The notes: a model not told the origin generated them from the sequence alone. Shown: positions 49,764 through 58,412, numbered from the stretch's first letter. The stretch: DNA of 58,412 nucleotides from Crenobacter intestini (GCF_004919095.1 NZ_STGJ01000020.1:1-58412), one strand, 5' to 3'. A program made the numbers and translations.

Positions 49764-50801
49764 GGCTTTGTTGCACAACTCCCTCATGCTGACCTTGTCG
49801 GGTAGCATCCGGGCATGAGCAAACCCGCACCAGCCCGCTACAAGACGACCAACTGGGCCAAGTATGATGCCGCGCTCAAGGCGCGCGGCTCACATCTGAT
49901 CTGGCTGGACACCAACTTGCAATGGCAAGCCGAACCTTCCGGCAAGCCCGGCCGCTCTGCAACCTTCAGCGATGCAGCCATCCAGTTCTGCCTGTCCATA
50001 AAATGCCTGTTTGGTTTGGCGTTGAGGCAGACCATCGGCTTGGTCGAAAGCCTGATCAAACTGGCGGGCCTGGACTGGCAAGTGCCGAATTTCAGCAGGC
50101 TCAGCCGTCGCCAACACTCGATCTCCGTCACAATTCTGGCTCAGAAGCACGGACGAGGACTTCAGTTGCTGATCGACAGCACAGGCATCCAATTTCTTGG
50201 CGAAGGCGAGTGGAAGCGCAAGAAACATGGCGCCGAATACCGCCGGCAGTGGCGCAAGGTCCATCTGGGAATCGATGCAGACACGCTGGAGATCCGCACG
50301 ATCGAAGTGACCGGCAATGGTGTGGGTGATGCCCCGATGTTGCCAGAGCTACTCAATCAGATCCCGCCTGACGAACCGATTGCGAGTGTCAGCGCCGACG
50401 GCGCCTACGATACCAAAGCCTGCCACGCGGCTATTGCGGCACGTCACGCCGAAGCCATCATTCCGGTTCGCAAGAATGGCCGACGGTGGAAGGAGGATGG
50501 CGCAGGGGCCAGGGCGCGGAACGAAATTCTACGTGCTGCCCGCAGGCTGGGCGCGACGATCTGGAAGAGCTGGAGTGGCTACCACCGGCGTAGCCTGGTC
50601 GAAACGAAGATGCGCTGCTTCAAACGACTGGGTGAGCGCGTCATGGCGCGGACGTTTGAACGTCAGGTGGCCGAGTTGCAGATTCGCGCAGTACTCCTCA
50701 ACCGCTTCACGCAGTTGGGCAGGCCAGTTACGGTGCGCATGGGGTAACTGCATTTGGGGAAAGGGGAAGCCTAGCCTTCAGGCGATTTGTGCAACAAAGC
50801 C
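49764..50801. mobile_element. IS5-family (IS903-group-like) insertion sequence, complete
   Basis: A 1038-bp element with perfect 15-bp terminal inverted repeats GGCTTTGTTGCACAA (49764-49778) and TTGTGCAACAAAGCC (50787-50801). It has one transposase gene. No target duplication is evident: flanks read CTTA on the left and ACGA on the right. That suggests recombination or decay after insertion. It sits between wzx and the wbpP-like gene and points opposite to the operon, so it could be polar on wzx and all later genes. Confidence 0.93.
49815..50747 (+). CDS. IS5-family transposase (DDE)
   Basis: A 310-aa transposase. The DDE residues are recognisable in LLIDSTGIQF (first D), SADGAYDTKA (second D) and RRSLVETKMRCFKRL (E). 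EWKRKKHG and WRKVHLGIDADT are marks of the IS903 group. The frame is intact, so the element may still move. A fragment of the same gene lies at 1-75. Confidence 0.95.
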   Translation: MSKPAPARYKTTNWAKYDAALKARGSHLIWLDTNLQWQAEPSGKPGRSATFSDAAIQFCLSIKCLFGLALRQTIGLVESLIKLAGLDWQVPNFSRLSRRQHSISVTILAQKHGRGLQLLIDSTGIQFLGEGEWKRKKHGAEYRRQWRKVHLGIDADTLEIRTIEVTGNGVGDAPMLPELLNQIPPDEPIASVSADGAYDTKACHAAIAARHAEAIIPVRKNGRRWKEDGAGARARNEILRAARRLGATIWKSWSGYHRRSLVETKMRCFKRLGERVMARTFERQVAELQIRAVLLNRFTQLGRPVTVRMG

Positions 50802-50889
50802 ACGAGGGCAAGCCCTTGAATTGAAGGGCTTGCAGGTCGTTGCACTTACATTTTGAATCCGCCCGACAAGTTTTGTTAGCGGCTCTAAC

Positions 50890-51924
50890 TCAGAATTTTC
50901 CAAGCATTGCAGCGTACCACGGCATAGCATCTTTAATTCCATCTGCTAGGCGGTGCGTATGAGCATAACCCAGCAGGTATTGTGCTTTTGTGATAGAAGC
51001 CTGACTGTGTCGAACGTCTCCGGATCGGAAGTCTCGATAGAGTGGTTTGGATATTGAGGGTACCCCATAGTCTTGGAGATTTTCTCGCAGAAGCTCGAAC
51101 AATATATTGAGAGAAGTTTGATCACCTGCTGCTACATTGTAAACTTGATTCTTAGCTTCTGGATTTGTGGTGGTTGCGGCGAGAATGTTAGCTTGTACCG
51201 CATTGGCTACGTAACAGAAGTCCCGACTGGTCTCTCCATCTCCATTGATGTAAACCTGCTCTCCTTTTATTAGTGCTGATGCCCACTTCGGTATAACTGC
51301 GGCATATTGGCCATCTGGGTCCTGCCTGCGTCCAAATACATTAAAATAGCGTAAGCCGATACTTTGAAAGTTGTAGTTGCGTGCAAATACATCTGAATAT
51401 AACTCGTTGACGTACTTGGTTACTGCATAGGGCGAGAGTGGCTTACCAATGCGATCCTCCACTTTGGGGAGTCCTGGATGGTCACCATAGGTGGAACTGG
51501 ATGCGGCATAAGTGAAACTTTTTACTTGTGCGTCACGTGCAGCGACCAACATATTCAGAAAGCCATCGATGTTCGTGCTGTTGCTTGTGATCGGGTCGTC
51601 GAGCGAACGTGGGACCGAACCGAGTGCCGCCTGATGGAGCACGTAGTCAATCCCGGTGCATGCTTTTCGGCAGTCCTCCAATTTCCGGATATCACCGTTG
51701 ATAAATTGAAATCGTGCCCACTGCTGTGGAGAGACCAACGATTGAACTTCGTCAAGGTTGCGCTGATGGCCCGTAGCAAAATTGTCCAGGCCGACGACCT
51801 GTTGGTCCAACCGCAGCAGGGTTTCGAGCAGGTTGCTGCCGATAAACCCTGCTACGCCGGTGATCAACCAGCATTTTGGCGATTTTGGTAGGGTGGAGCA
51901 GATAGATTCGTAAGTGGTCGTCAT
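50890..51924 (-). CDS. wbpP: UDP-GlcNAc(A)/GalNAc(A) C4-epimerase, WbpP-like
   Basis: A 344-aa SDR epimerase. NAD loop [15 protein letters not shown], catalytic [11 protein letters not shown] (YxxxK) and the SSSTYGD box are present; [13 protein letters not shown] and the long N-terminal extension match WbpP of P. aeruginosa. It would interconvert GlcNAc/GalNAc forms of UDP-sugars. It directly follows the C6 dehydrogenase by six bases, which together make UDP-GalNAcA. Confidence 0.92.
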   Translation of the reverse strand: MTTTYESICSTLPKSPKCWLITGVAGFIGSNLLETLLRLDQQVVGLDNFATGHQRNLDEVQSLVSPQQWARFQFINGDIRKLEDCRKACTGIDYVLHQAALGSVPRSLDDPITSNSTNIDGFLNMLVAARDAQVKSFTYAASSSTYGDHPGLPKVEDRIGKPLSPYAVTKYVNELYSDVFARNYNFQSIGLRYFNVFGRRQDPDGQYAAVIPKWASALIKGEQVYINGDGETSRDFCYVANAVQANILAATTTNPEAKNQVYNVAAGDQTSLNILFELLRENLQDYGVPSISKPLYRDFRSGDVRHSQASITKAQYLLGYAHTHRLADGIKDAMPWYAAMLGKF

Positions 51925-51930
51925 GATTGA

Positions 51931-53211
51931 TCAAAGTCTAATGTCGGATTGGCTGGCATTCAGCACGTATTTCAAATCGTAAAGCACATGGTTGTCCATT
52001 TTACCGAATGTCCGAATACCTTCCGCCCCTAGTTCCTTGAATTCCCGATGTGCGACAGCAAGAACGATTGCATCGTACGTTCCGGCTTCCGGGTGGGTGA
52101 CAGGACTGATTCCGTATTCCGCCTCTGCTTCTTCCGCATTCACCCACGGGTCGAAAACATCGGCTTTTACATTGTATTCCTGTAGTTCGTGCAGGATGTC
52201 GATGATACGTGTGTTGCGAAGGTCCGGACAGTTTTCCTTGAAGGTCAGTCCCATCACCAGTACCCTTGCCCCTTCCACATGAATGCGACGCTTGGTCATG
52301 GCCTTGACCAGCTGAGATACAACGTACATGCCCATGTTGTCGTTCAGGCGACGGCCCGCAAGGATAATTTCCGGGTGGTAGCCGACAGACTGCGCCTTGT
52401 GGGTCAGGTAGTAAGGGTCAACTCCAATACAGTGACCACCGACTAGGCCAGGACGAAATGGCAGGAAGTTCCATTTTGTGCCTGCAGCCTGCAGGACTGC
52501 TTCTGTATCAATTTCCATTTTATTGAAGATCAATGCAAGCTCATTGATTAGGGCAATGTTTACATCGCGCTGCGTGTTTTCAATGACTTTTGCAGCTTCT
52601 GCGACACGAATGGATGGCGCCTTGTGCGTGCCGGCGAAAATAATTTCCTGGTACAGTGCATCAACCAGATCGGTAACTTCTGGGGTGGAACCTGAGGTTA
52701 CTTTTTTAATGGTGGTGACGCGGTGCTCCTTGTCACCTGGATTGATGCGTTCTGGGCTGTAGCCTGCATAGAAATCCTTGTTGAATTTTAGCCCGGAAAA
52801 TTTCTCTAGTATGGGTACGCAAACCTCTTCTGTTGCGCCCGGGTAGACGGTAGACTCGTAAATAACGATGTCACCCTCTTTCAGAATTTTACCGATCGTT
52901 TCCGATGCTTTTTCAAGTGGAGTAAGATCCGGCTGCTTATGCTCATCGATAGGGGTGGGTACTGTGACTATGAACACGTTGCAGTTGCGCAGAGACTCCA
53001 GGTCTGTTGTGAAACTTAGATTAAGTGCCTTCTTGAGTTCTTGTGGGTCTACTTCCAGCGTGTGATCCTGCCCAGATCGCAGTTCCGCAACACGTTTGGC
53101 GTTAATGTCAAAGCCGACTGTAGAGCGTTTTTTTCCAAACTCTACCGCCAGTGGTAACCCTACATAGCCAAGGCCGATAATTGCAAGTTTAGTGTTGTTT
53201 AAATTAAGCAT
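51931..53211 (-). CDS. UDP-HexNAc 6-dehydrogenase, TviB/WbpO-like
   Basis: A 426-aa nucleotide-sugar dehydrogenase: NAD loop [19 protein letters not shown], the catalytic cysteine in [13 protein letters not shown], and NPGDKEHR and KNCPDLRN-like ([11 protein letters not shown]) motifs. It oxidises C6 of UDP-GalNAc or UDP-GlcNAc to the uronic acid. Sequence is close to the Vi-antigen enzyme TviB and to WbpO. Its partner is the WbpP-like epimerase downstream. Confidence 0.93.
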   Translation of the reverse strand: MLNLNNTKLAIIGLGYVGLPLAVEFGKKRSTVGFDINAKRVAELRSGQDHTLEVDPQELKKALNLSFTTDLESLRNCNVFIVTVPTPIDEHKQPDLTPLEKASETIGKILKEGDIVIYESTVYPGATEEVCVPILEKFSGLKFNKDFYAGYSPERINPGDKEHRVTTIKKVTSGSTPEVTDLVDALYQEIIFAGTHKAPSIRVAEAAKVIENTQRDVNIALINELALIFNKMEIDTEAVLQAAGTKWNFLPFRPGLVGGHCIGVDPYYLTHKAQSVGYHPEIILAGRRLNDNMGMYVVSQLVKAMTKRRIHVEGARVLVMGLTFKENCPDLRNTRIIDILHELQEYNVKADVFDPWVNAEEAEAEYGISPVTHPEAGTYDAIVLAVAHREFKELGAEGIRTFGKMDNHVLYDLKYVLNASQSDIRL

Positions 53212-53311
53212 TTTATGTGTAAGATTTTCTGGATTGATTTTATTGAGTTGTAAAGACTATTGGGGGCTGCACTTGCCTAAGTGCTAATCTATTGCGTAAA
53301 ATGTTTCATTT

Positions 53312-53857
53312 TTAAGCGTATTTATCACTACTTTCAAAATAATGCCCTTGTTCGTCCTTGGCTGAAACGATCGGTGTCTGGCTAAGCGGCCAGCGGATGG
53401 CGATGGCCGGGTCGTCCCAACGCAGGGTGCGTTCGCCCTGCGGGTACCAGAAATCGGTGGCCTTGTAGTGCAGGTCGGCGGTGGAGGAGAGCACGTAAAA
53501 GCCGTGGGCGAAGCCTTCCGGGATCCATAGCTGGTGATGGTTCTCGGCGGAGAGGATGCCGCCGGTCCATTGCCCGAAGGTGGGGGAGGATTCGCGCAGG
53601 TCGACCGCCACGTCGAATACCTCGCCCTGGGTTACGCGGATCAGCTTGCCTTGGGGCTTGCCAAGCTGGTAATGCAGGCCGCGCAGCACCTTATGGACCG
53701 AGTGCGAGTGGTTGTCCTGCACGAAATGCACCGGCCGGCCGAGTTGCTGTTCGAAACGGGCCTGGTTGAAGCTTTCCAGAAAGTAGCCGCGCTGGTCGTG
53801 ATAGACCTGCGGTTCGATCAGCAGTACGTCAGGGATCGACAGGGGGGTGATTTTCAT
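53312..53857 (-). CDS. rfbC: dTDP-4-dehydrorhamnose 3,5-epimerase
   Basis: A 181-aa RmlC cupin enzyme: SIPDVLLIEPQVYHDQRGYFLESFN, the catalytic H in LRGLHYQ, and IPEGFAHGF are typical. It epimerises dTDP-4-keto-6-deoxyglucose at C3 and C5. ATG at 53857 is preferred to the longer frame, which overlaps rmlA. Follows rfbA by 35 bases. Confidence 0.96.
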   Translation of the reverse strand: MKITPLSIPDVLLIEPQVYHDQRGYFLESFNQARFEQQLGRPVHFVQDNHSHSVHKVLRGLHYQLGKPQGKLIRVTQGEVFDVAVDLRESSPTFGQWTGGILSAENHHQLWIPEGFAHGFYVLSSTADLHYKATDFWYPQGERTLRWDDPAIAIRWPLSQTPIVSAKDEQGHYFESSDKYA

Positions 53858-53892
53858 CGGCTTGCCTCTCTCGACAGTGTGGGTCAGGCCAA

Positions 53893-54759
53893 TTATTGCA
53901 GCAGGTACTGGCCATAGGCGTTTTTCTTGAGCGGGGCGGCCAGTTTTTCCACCTGCGCCGCGTCGATCCAGCCGCTGAGGAAGGCGATTTCTTCCGGGCA
54001 TGCCACCTTCAGGCCTTGCCGGCTTTCGATGGTGGCGATGAACTGGCTGGCTTCCAGCATCGATTCATGGGTGCCGGTATCCAGCCAGGCGTAGCCGCGG
54101 CCCATGGTCTGCACGTCGAGTTGGCCTTGTTGCAGGTAGACGTTGTTGACGTCGGTGATTTCCAGTTCGCCACGATGCGAGGGCTGGATGGTCTTGGCGA
54201 TGTCGACCACCTGTTCATCGTAGAAATACAGGCCGGTGACGGCGTAGCTGCTTTTCGGCTGTTTGGGCTTTTCTTCTATCGACAGCGCCTTGCCGGTGGC
54301 GTCGAACTCGACCACGCCGTAACGCTCCGGGTCGTTCACGTGGTAGGCGAACACGCTGGCACCGCTTGGCTTGGCGCTGGCGTCGCGCAGCAGCGAGGCG
54401 AAGCTGTGGCCGTAGAAGATGTTGTCGCCGAGCACCAGCGCGGCAGGCGCGCCGTCGAGGAAGGTCTCACCAATCAGGAAGGCCTGGGCGAGGCCGTCCG
54501 GGCTGGGTTGTACTGCGTAGCTGAGCTGCAAGCCCCACTGGCTGCCGTCGCCCAGCAACTGCTCGAAGCGCGGGGTGTCTTGCGGGGTGGAGATGATCAG
54601 GATGTCGCGGATGCCGGCGAGCATCAGGGTGCTCAGCGGGTAGTAGATCATCGGCTTGTCGTAGATCGGCAGCAGCTGCTTGCTGACGGCGAGCGTGGCC
54701 GGGTAGAGGCGGGTGCCGGAGCCGCCGGCGAGGATGATGCCTTTGCGGGCTTTGCTCAT
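53893..54759 (-). CDS. rfbA: Glucose-1-phosphate thymidylyltransferase
   Basis: A 288-aa Rml[36 protein letters not shown] is the nucleotide-binding opening, with LGDNIFYG and [19 protein letters not shown] further on. It makes dTDP-glucose, first step of the dTDP-sugar route. Normally it lies next to rmlD; here the neighbours are rfbC and a DUF2442 gene. Start ATG at 54759. Confidence 0.96.
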   Translation of the reverse strand: MSKARKGIILAGGSGTRLYPATLAVSKQLLPIYDKPMIYYPLSTLMLAGIRDILIISTPQDTPRFEQLLGDGSQWGLQLSYAVQPSPDGLAQAFLIGETFLDGAPAALVLGDNIFYGHSFASLLRDASAKPSGASVFAYHVNDPERYGVVEFDATGKALSIEEKPKQPKSSYAVTGLYFYDEQVVDIAKTIQPSHRGELEITDVNNVYLQQGQLDVQTMGRGYAWLDTGTHESMLEASQFIATIESRQGLKVACPEEIAFLSGWIDAAQVEKLAAPLKKNAYGQYLLQ

Positions 54760-54811
54760 GTTGTGCTTTCCAAGATTGGGTGTTGCTTGCGTGTTGTTGT
54801 GGGCTGCCTTC

Positions 54812-54893
54812 ATCTGGCGCTGCGCGCCAGATTCTTCCGCTGGCGGGAGATTACTGTGCTGGTGGGTTACGCCGACGGTGTCGGCTAACCCAC
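54812..54893. repeat. Two adjacent extragenic palindromes
   Basis: TCTGGCG...CGCCAGA (54813-54831) and GTGGGTTA-C-GCCGAC-GGT-GTCGGC-TAACCCAC (54862-54893). Both types are common extragenic repeats. The second contains the DUF2442 stop codon, so the repeat has landed on the end of that gene. Confidence 0.7.
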
Positions 54894-55130
54894 GCTACGA
54901 TAGGGCTGCGCGTGCTGATAAAGGGTGTCGGGTGCAATGTCCAGATCTTCGGGCCAGCATACGGTATCGAAAGCCACGTATGCTTGTCGGAATCGGGCAG
55001 GGTCTTTCAGGATTTTGAACACGCCTCGCTCAAGAAACGGGCTTGCATCAAAAATTCTTTGTTCGCCTGCATTAAAAGTCAGCAACAGTCGAGTGTTGTC
55101 TAATACAGTGAGCTGCGTCACTTTGTGCAT
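54885..55130 (-). CDS. DUF2442 protein
   Basis: An 81-aa protein of the DUF2442 family ([35 protein letters not shown]...). Such proteins occur next to DUF4160 proteins, in pairs that resemble toxin-antitoxin modules, but function is not established. It begins four bases after the DUF4160 gene, which here is interrupted. Its own frame is intact. Confidence 0.85.
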   Translation of the reverse strand: MHKVTQLTVLDNTRLLLTFNAGEQRIFDASPFLERGVFKILKDPARFRQAYVAFDTVCWPEDLDIAPDTLYQHAQPYRSVG

Positions 55131-55133
55131 GGT

Positions 55134-55403
55134 TCACCTGAGCGGGTCTATCGGGAACGGGCGCTCGCCGTTGACGGCGAGTTCCCAGTCAGCCAGCAAG
55201 GCCTCTTGGTGGATTTCAATCCACGCTTGCACCATGCGCACCTTCCCAGTGGGCAGGCTGCCCGCTAGGATTTCGCCATCCAGCAAGGAAAAGGCGGCCT
55301 CCATGCCTTGGTAGCGGGCATGAATATGCGGTTACTTGTGGGTTGAGTCATCATAGAAATACATGTAGATCACGATGCCAAAAAACATGCTGATGGTTGG
55401 CAT
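55134..55403 (-). pseudogene. DUF4160 gene with an in-frame stop codon
   Basis: Read from the ATG at 55403 (AGGAAA upstream) the frame encodes MPTISMFFGIVIYMYFYDDS and THK, then TAA at 55332-55334, then PHIHARYQGMEAAF, IEIHQEALLADWELA and a stop at 55134. This is the whole length of a DUF4160 protein with a single stop after 23 codons and no frameshift. Either a true nonsense mutation, a sequencing error, or reinitiation gives a shorter product. Confidence 0.85.
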
Positions 55404-55457
55404 GGGTATTTCCTTTGTTTGTTTTCGCTTGTCGCGCTCAGTCAGCGGCTATCCACC

Positions 55458-55832
55458 CTACGTTTGGCTGCCCTGATCCGGCGGGCTGCCGTGCTGCGCC
55501 TTCACTTCCGCGCGCAGCGCCTCGATCTCGTGGCTGAGCGCTTCGTACTCTTCAAGCTTGCGTTGCAGGAAGCTCTTGGTGAGCTGCGCTTTCTCGGCGA
55601 CCCCGCTGGGCGTGAGCACGTAGACGTAACCGAACTTGTTCTTGGCGCGCGCGAAGTTCTGCATCTTGACCCAGCCCTTTTCCATCAGCGCCTTCATGCA
55701 GTAGTTGAGCCCGCCGACGCTGATGCCCAACTGGCTGGCCAGTTCGCGCTGGGTCAGGTCGGGGTTGTCCTGCAGCAGGCGCAGCACCCGGTAGTAGGTG
55801 TCTTCCTGCAATCGGCTCTGGCGGCTGGGCAT
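55458..55832 (-). CDS. MarR-family EPS-associated transcriptional regulator
   Basis: A 124-aa winged-helix protein: MPSRQSRLQEDTYYRVLRLL, QRELASQLGISVGGLNYCMKALMEKG (helix-turn-helix), ending in a coiled coil EYEALSHEIEALRAEV. This is the TIGR04176-like family found in exopolysaccharide clusters. I choose ATG at 55832 because homologues start there and because the ops element lies upstream of it; longer starts (GTG 55868, TTG 55898) fall into or before ops. First gene behind the ops promoter. Confidence 0.87.
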   Translation of the reverse strand: MPSRQSRLQEDTYYRVLRLLQDNPDLTQRELASQLGISVGGLNYCMKALMEKGWVKMQNFARAKNKFGYVYVLTPSGVAEKAQLTKSFLQRKLEEYEALSHEIEALRAEVKAQHGSPPDQGSQT

Positions 55833-55864
55833 TTGCTGAAGGGTGGGATAGGGGGTTGTTTCGG

Positions 55865-55877
55865 GCACGCTACCGCC
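55865..55877 (-). promoter_or_regulatory. ops element (RfaH recruitment site)
   Basis: The minus strand reads GGCGGTAGCGTGC, identical to the E. coli ops sequence that pauses RNA polymerase and recruits RfaH. It lies 33 bases before the MarR-type gene and about 80 bases after a promoter candidate. The rfaH gene is just upstream. It predicts antitermination for the whole downstream cluster. Confidence 0.92.
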
Positions 55878-55919
55878 CTGCCGTGTCACGTTCAGCAAGC
55901 GCGGATTGGTATAAACGGA

Positions 55920-55941
55920 CAGTGGCCGTTACCGGCCACTG
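55920..55941 (-). promoter_or_regulatory. Hairpin between promoter and ops
   Basis: CAGTGGCC-GTTACC-GGCCACTG, a perfect 8-bp stem with a 6-base loop, located between the promoter candidate and ops. No T-run follows. It may be part of a JUMPstart-like leader. Confidence 0.6.
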
Positions 55942-55955
55942 TTCAAGGTTGAACA

Positions 55956-55984
55956 AGTTTACCCCTGTACCGAGCTAGTACCAA
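55956..55984 (-). promoter_or_regulatory. Sigma-70-type promoter candidate for the polysaccharide operon
   Basis: On the minus strand: -35 TTGGTA (55979-55984), a 17-base spacer and -10 TAAACT (55956-55961). Transcription would start near 55949 and run through the hairpin and the ops element. Confidence 0.55.
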
Positions 55985-56048
55985 GCATTCCGGCTGGTTT
56001 TGTGGGCATGGTTATGCAACCTGTGGCAGGTCGGCCGTAGAGGCCGGC

Positions 56049-56564
56049 TCAAGCAGATTTGCCGAGCCGGGCGGTATCGATCCGTAGCTTCACCTGCTTG
56101 TGCAGGAGTTCCAGCAGCACCAGCGAGCGTTGCTCGGCGTCGCTGCACTGATAAACGGCGTTCAGCCCGGTAAACGGGCCTTCGGTGATGCGCACGGTTT
56201 CTCCGGGCGCAAACAGGGTGGCGGCCGGAAGCGCTGCTTCGTGTGTGCGCAGCTGTTCGATCAGCGCGTCGTCCACCTTGGCCGGTTGCCCGCCGAACTG
56301 CACCAAGGTGCTGACGCCGAGGGTGGAGCGGATCGGCGCCCAGCTGCGGCCGCCTTCGCTGCTGTCCAGATGGATGAACAGGTAGCGCGGAAACAGCGCT
56401 TCGCTCACCTGCTGCGCCTTGCCGCGGCGCAGCTTCTCCACGCTGATCAGCGGCAGGTAGCAGGTGTAGCCCTGCTGCGTAAGGTTCAGCAAAGCCTTGG
56501 CCTCCTGGCGAGGCTTGGTGTGGACCAGATACCAGGCGAGTTGCGGTGCTGGGTTTTGCGGCAT
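56049..56564 (-). CDS. rfaH: RfaH, NusG-like transcription antiterminator
   Basis: A 171-aa NusG paralogue: WYLVHTKPRQEAKALLNLTQQGYTCYLPL is the NGN domain opening, then FPRYLFIHLD, and a C-terminal KOW-like part with GETVRITEGPFTGLNAVYQC. RfaH binds ops-paused RNA polymerase and raises transcription of long polysaccharide operons. A perfect ops element lies 172 bases downstream, so target and factor are adjacent. Located 20 bases after rfbB. Confidence 0.93.
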   Translation of the reverse strand: MPQNPAPQLAWYLVHTKPRQEAKALLNLTQQGYTCYLPLISVEKLRRGKAQQVSEALFPRYLFIHLDSSEGGRSWAPIRSTLGVSTLVQFGGQPAKVDDALIEQLRTHEAALPAATLFAPGETVRITEGPFTGLNAVYQCSDAEQRSLVLLELLHKQVKLRIDTARLGKSA

Positions 56565-56584
56565 GGCGTTGCTTCAGATGCGGT

Positions 56585-57697
56585 TTAGTGCCGGGCAGGC
56601 ACCCGCCGGCAGGGGCGGGTGCCCGGTAGCTTGCAGGCGGGCTCAGCCGTACTGCTTCCCACCCAGTCGCGGTATGCGCCGCTGCTCACGTTTTCCACCC
56701 ACGGCTGGTTTGCGAGGTACCACTCAACCGTCTTGCGGATGCCGGTCTCGAAGGTTTCGGCCGGCTTCCAGCCCAGTTCCTGCTCCAGTTTGCGCGCGTC
56801 GATCGCGTAGCGGCGGTCGTGGCCGGGGCGGTCGGTGACGAAGCTGATTTGCGTGGCGTACGAGGCGCCATCCGCACGCGGGGACAGTTCGTCGAGGATC
56901 GCGCACAGGGTGCGCACCACTTCGATATTCGGCTTCTCGTTCCAGCCGCCGACGTTGTAGGTCTCGCCCAGACGGCCGGCGGCCAGCACGCGGCAGATTG
57001 CGCTGCAGTGGTCTTTAACATAGAGCCAGTCGCGCACTTGCATGCCGTCGCCGTAGATGGGCAATTCTTTACCCGCAAGCGCGTTGAGGATCACCAGCGG
57101 GATCAGTTTCTCCGGGAAGTGGTAAGGCCCGTAGTTGTTGCTGCAGTTGGTGGTGAGCACCGGCAGGCCGTAGGTGTGGTGCCACGCGCGCACCAGGTGG
57201 TCGGACGCCGCCTTGGACGCCGAGTACGGGCTGTTCGGCTCGTAGCGGTGGGTCTCGCTGAACGGCGCGTCGTCGGTGCCGAGCGAGCCGTACACCTCGT
57301 CGGTCGACACGTGCAGGAAGCGGAACGCGGTCTTTTCTGCCGCCGGCAGCGCGCTCCAGTAGCCGCGCACGCTCTCCAGCAGGTTGAAGGTGCCGACCAC
57401 GTTGGTATGGATGAAGTCGCCCGGGCCGTGGATGCTGCGGTCGATGTGGCTCTCGGCGGCAAAGTTGATGAGCGCACGTGGCCGGTGTTCGGCGAGCAGG
57501 CGCGCGAGCAGTTCGCGGTCACCGATGTCGCCGCGCACGAAGACATGCCGCGTGTCGCCTTTCAGCGATGCGAGCGTCTGCAGGTTGCCGGCGTAGGTGA
57601 GCTTGTCGAGGTTGACGATGGGCTCGTCGCATTGAGCCAGCCAGTCGAGCACGAAGTTGGCGCCGATAAAGCCGGCGCCGCCGGTGACGAGAATCAT
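56585..57697 (-). CDS. rfbB: dTDP-glucose 4,6-dehydratase
   Basis: A 370-aa RmlB: NAD loop [37 protein letters not shown] with the catalytic DE pair, and [15 protein letters not shown] with the YxxxK dyad. It makes dTDP-4-keto-6-deoxyglucose from RmlA product. The C-terminus runs about 15 residues past the usual end, with a Cys/Arg-rich tail. First gene of the unit before rfaH. Confidence 0.96.
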   Translation of the reverse strand: MILVTGGAGFIGANFVLDWLAQCDEPIVNLDKLTYAGNLQTLASLKGDTRHVFVRGDIGDRELLARLLAEHRPRALINFAAESHIDRSIHGPGDFIHTNVVGTFNLLESVRGYWSALPAAEKTAFRFLHVSTDEVYGSLGTDDAPFSETHRYEPNSPYSASKAASDHLVRAWHHTYGLPVLTTNCSNNYGPYHFPEKLIPLVILNALAGKELPIYGDGMQVRDWLYVKDHCSAICRVLAAGRLGETYNVGGWNEKPNIEVVRTLCAILDELSPRADGASYATQISFVTDRPGHDRRYAIDARKLEQELGWKPAETFETGIRKTVEWYLANQPWVENVSSGAYRDWVGSSTAEPACKLPGTRPCRRVPARH

Positions 57698-57918
57698 GGG
57701 TTGCTTCCTGAAGTCGGGTTGCTGCGGTGGTCGCTTGAGACTAGCTCACAAAGTGAAGCGGGCAAGCCGCCTGTTTCCAGAACGCCCTGCCCGCGGTACC
57801 GCCCGAAATGTTGGGTTGTTGCCAACCCGGTGCTGCCACTCCAAGAACTTGCAGCAATATTACGGGCGGGCGCACGCGGGCGGTATCCGTAGAACTACGT
57901 ACTGGTGCCAGATTTTAC

Positions 57919-58412
57919 TCAGGCGTAACCGTCCGGGTTGGTGCGCTGCCAGCGCCAGCTGTCCGCGCACATTTCTTCTATACCTTTCTCGGCCTGCCAA
58001 CCTAAGAGTTCGCGCGCGGCGGCCGGGTCGGCCCAGCAGGCGGCGACGTCGCCGGCGCGGCGCGGCGCGATGCGGTAGGGCAGGGTTTTGCCGCAGGCGG
58101 CCTCGAAGGCGTGCAGCACTTCGAGCACCGAGTAGCCGCGGCCGGTGCCGAGGTTGGTGGTGAGCAGCCCGCCGGTGTGCCTGAGTGCGTCGAGCGCCGC
58201 CAGGTGCCCGCGCGCCAGGTCCACCACATGGATGTAGTCGCGTACGCCGGTGCCGTCGACGGTCGGGTAGTCGTCGCCGAACACGCTAAGCGCATCGCGT
58301 TTGCCGACGGCGACCTGGCTGATGAAGGGCATCAGGTTGTTCGGGATGCCATTCGGGTCTTCGCCGATCAGCCCGGACGGGTGCGCGCCGACCGGGTTGA
58401 AGTAGCGCAGGA
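57919..58412 (-). CDS. galE: UDP-glucose 4-epimerase, C-terminal part (runs off the window)
   Basis: About 164 codons are visible, from [21 protein letters not shown] on through [22 protein letters not shown] and [11 protein letters not shown] to the stop at 57919. This is the C-terminal half of GalE; the N-terminal half lies past base 58412. It interconverts UDP-glucose and UDP-galactose (possibly HexNAc forms) and supplies the cluster. Bases 57698-57918 between it and rfbB hold no gene. Confidence 0.93.
   Translation of the reverse strand, partial: LRYFNPVGAHPSGLIGEDPNGIPNNLMPFISQVAVGKRDALSVFGDDYPTVDGTGVRDYIHVVDLARGHLAALDALRHTGGLLTTNLGTGRGYSVLEVLHAFEAACGKTLPYRIAPRRAGDVAACWADPAAARELLGWQAEKGIEEMCADSWRWQRTNPDGYA

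Noticed and set aside
57795-57803. A second ops-like sequence (GGCGGTACC) upstream of rfbB
   Set aside because: It differs at the eighth core base (C instead of G) and is part of a GCGGTACCGC palindrome; no supporting promoter was seen.

Overview
The window looks like chromosome from a GC-rich beta-proteobacterium, probably Neisseriales (Chromobacterium, Crenobacter or a relative). This rests on the core genes (gltBD, fpr, an AdiA-type decarboxylase, YidB-like proteins, an RfaH-led O-antigen cluster) and on high GC codon use. No rRNA, tRNA or CRISPR array was seen, so genus placement is inference. Two stretches are clearly AT-richer than the rest: 7.5-11.8 kb (mobile island) and 45.0-49.8 kb (glycan block).

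Region by region. (1) 0-7.0 kb, minus strand: a type I restriction-modification operon in the order hsdR-hsdS-hsdM, followed by a small unknown ORF and a YfbR-like HD phosphohydrolase, next to an IS relic. (2) 7.1-11.8 kb: an AT-rich accessory island with an H-NS-like protein, an inovirus-Gp2/YfjJ-type HUH protein, an AlpA regulator, a 287-aa protein whose C-terminus resembles the ribbon-helix-helix and coiled coil of MatP, and a decayed transposase; no integrase. (3) 11.9-21.4 kb: a polar amino-acid ABC binding protein and permease without an ATPase, a second binding protein overlapping a membrane PAS-GGDEF-EAL protein, a secreted AstE/aspartoacylase-like enzyme, two YidB-like proteins, a BaiN-like flavoprotein and a degenerate LysM/LytM lipoprotein. 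(4) 21.5-36.2 kb: gltD-gltB, a cardiolipin-synthase-like enzyme, a basic amino acid decarboxylase behind a 375-nt structured leader, acyl-CoA ligase, a trans-sulfuration enzyme and fpr.

(5) 36.2-39.5 kb: a YefM-YoeB toxin-antitoxin pair with a textbook operator, a ComEA-like protein, a WecA-like initiating transferase and a HepT-MntA pair between two copies of an extragenic repeat. (6) 39.6-58.4 kb, minus strand: the O-antigen/polysaccharide cluster. In transcription order it holds galE (partial), rmlB, rfaH, a promoter and a perfect ops element, a MarR-type EPS regulator, a DUF4160/DUF2442 pair (DUF4160 broken), rmlA, rmlC, a TviB/WbpO-type dehydrogenase, a WbpP-type epimerase, an IS5-family element, wzx, a wzy candidate, two glycosyltransferases, the three UDP-L-FucNAc genes, wbuB and galU.

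How the parts fit: WecA-like starts the lipid-linked sugar. FnlABC-type enzymes make UDP-L-FucNAc and WbuB would transfer it; WbpP/WbpO make UDP-GalNAc/GalNAcA; RmlABC make a dTDP-4-keto-hexose, with no rmlD in the window. Wzx and Wzy candidates would flip and polymerise the unit. RfaH, encoded just upstream of the ops site, is the probable antiterminator for this roughly 16-kb unit.
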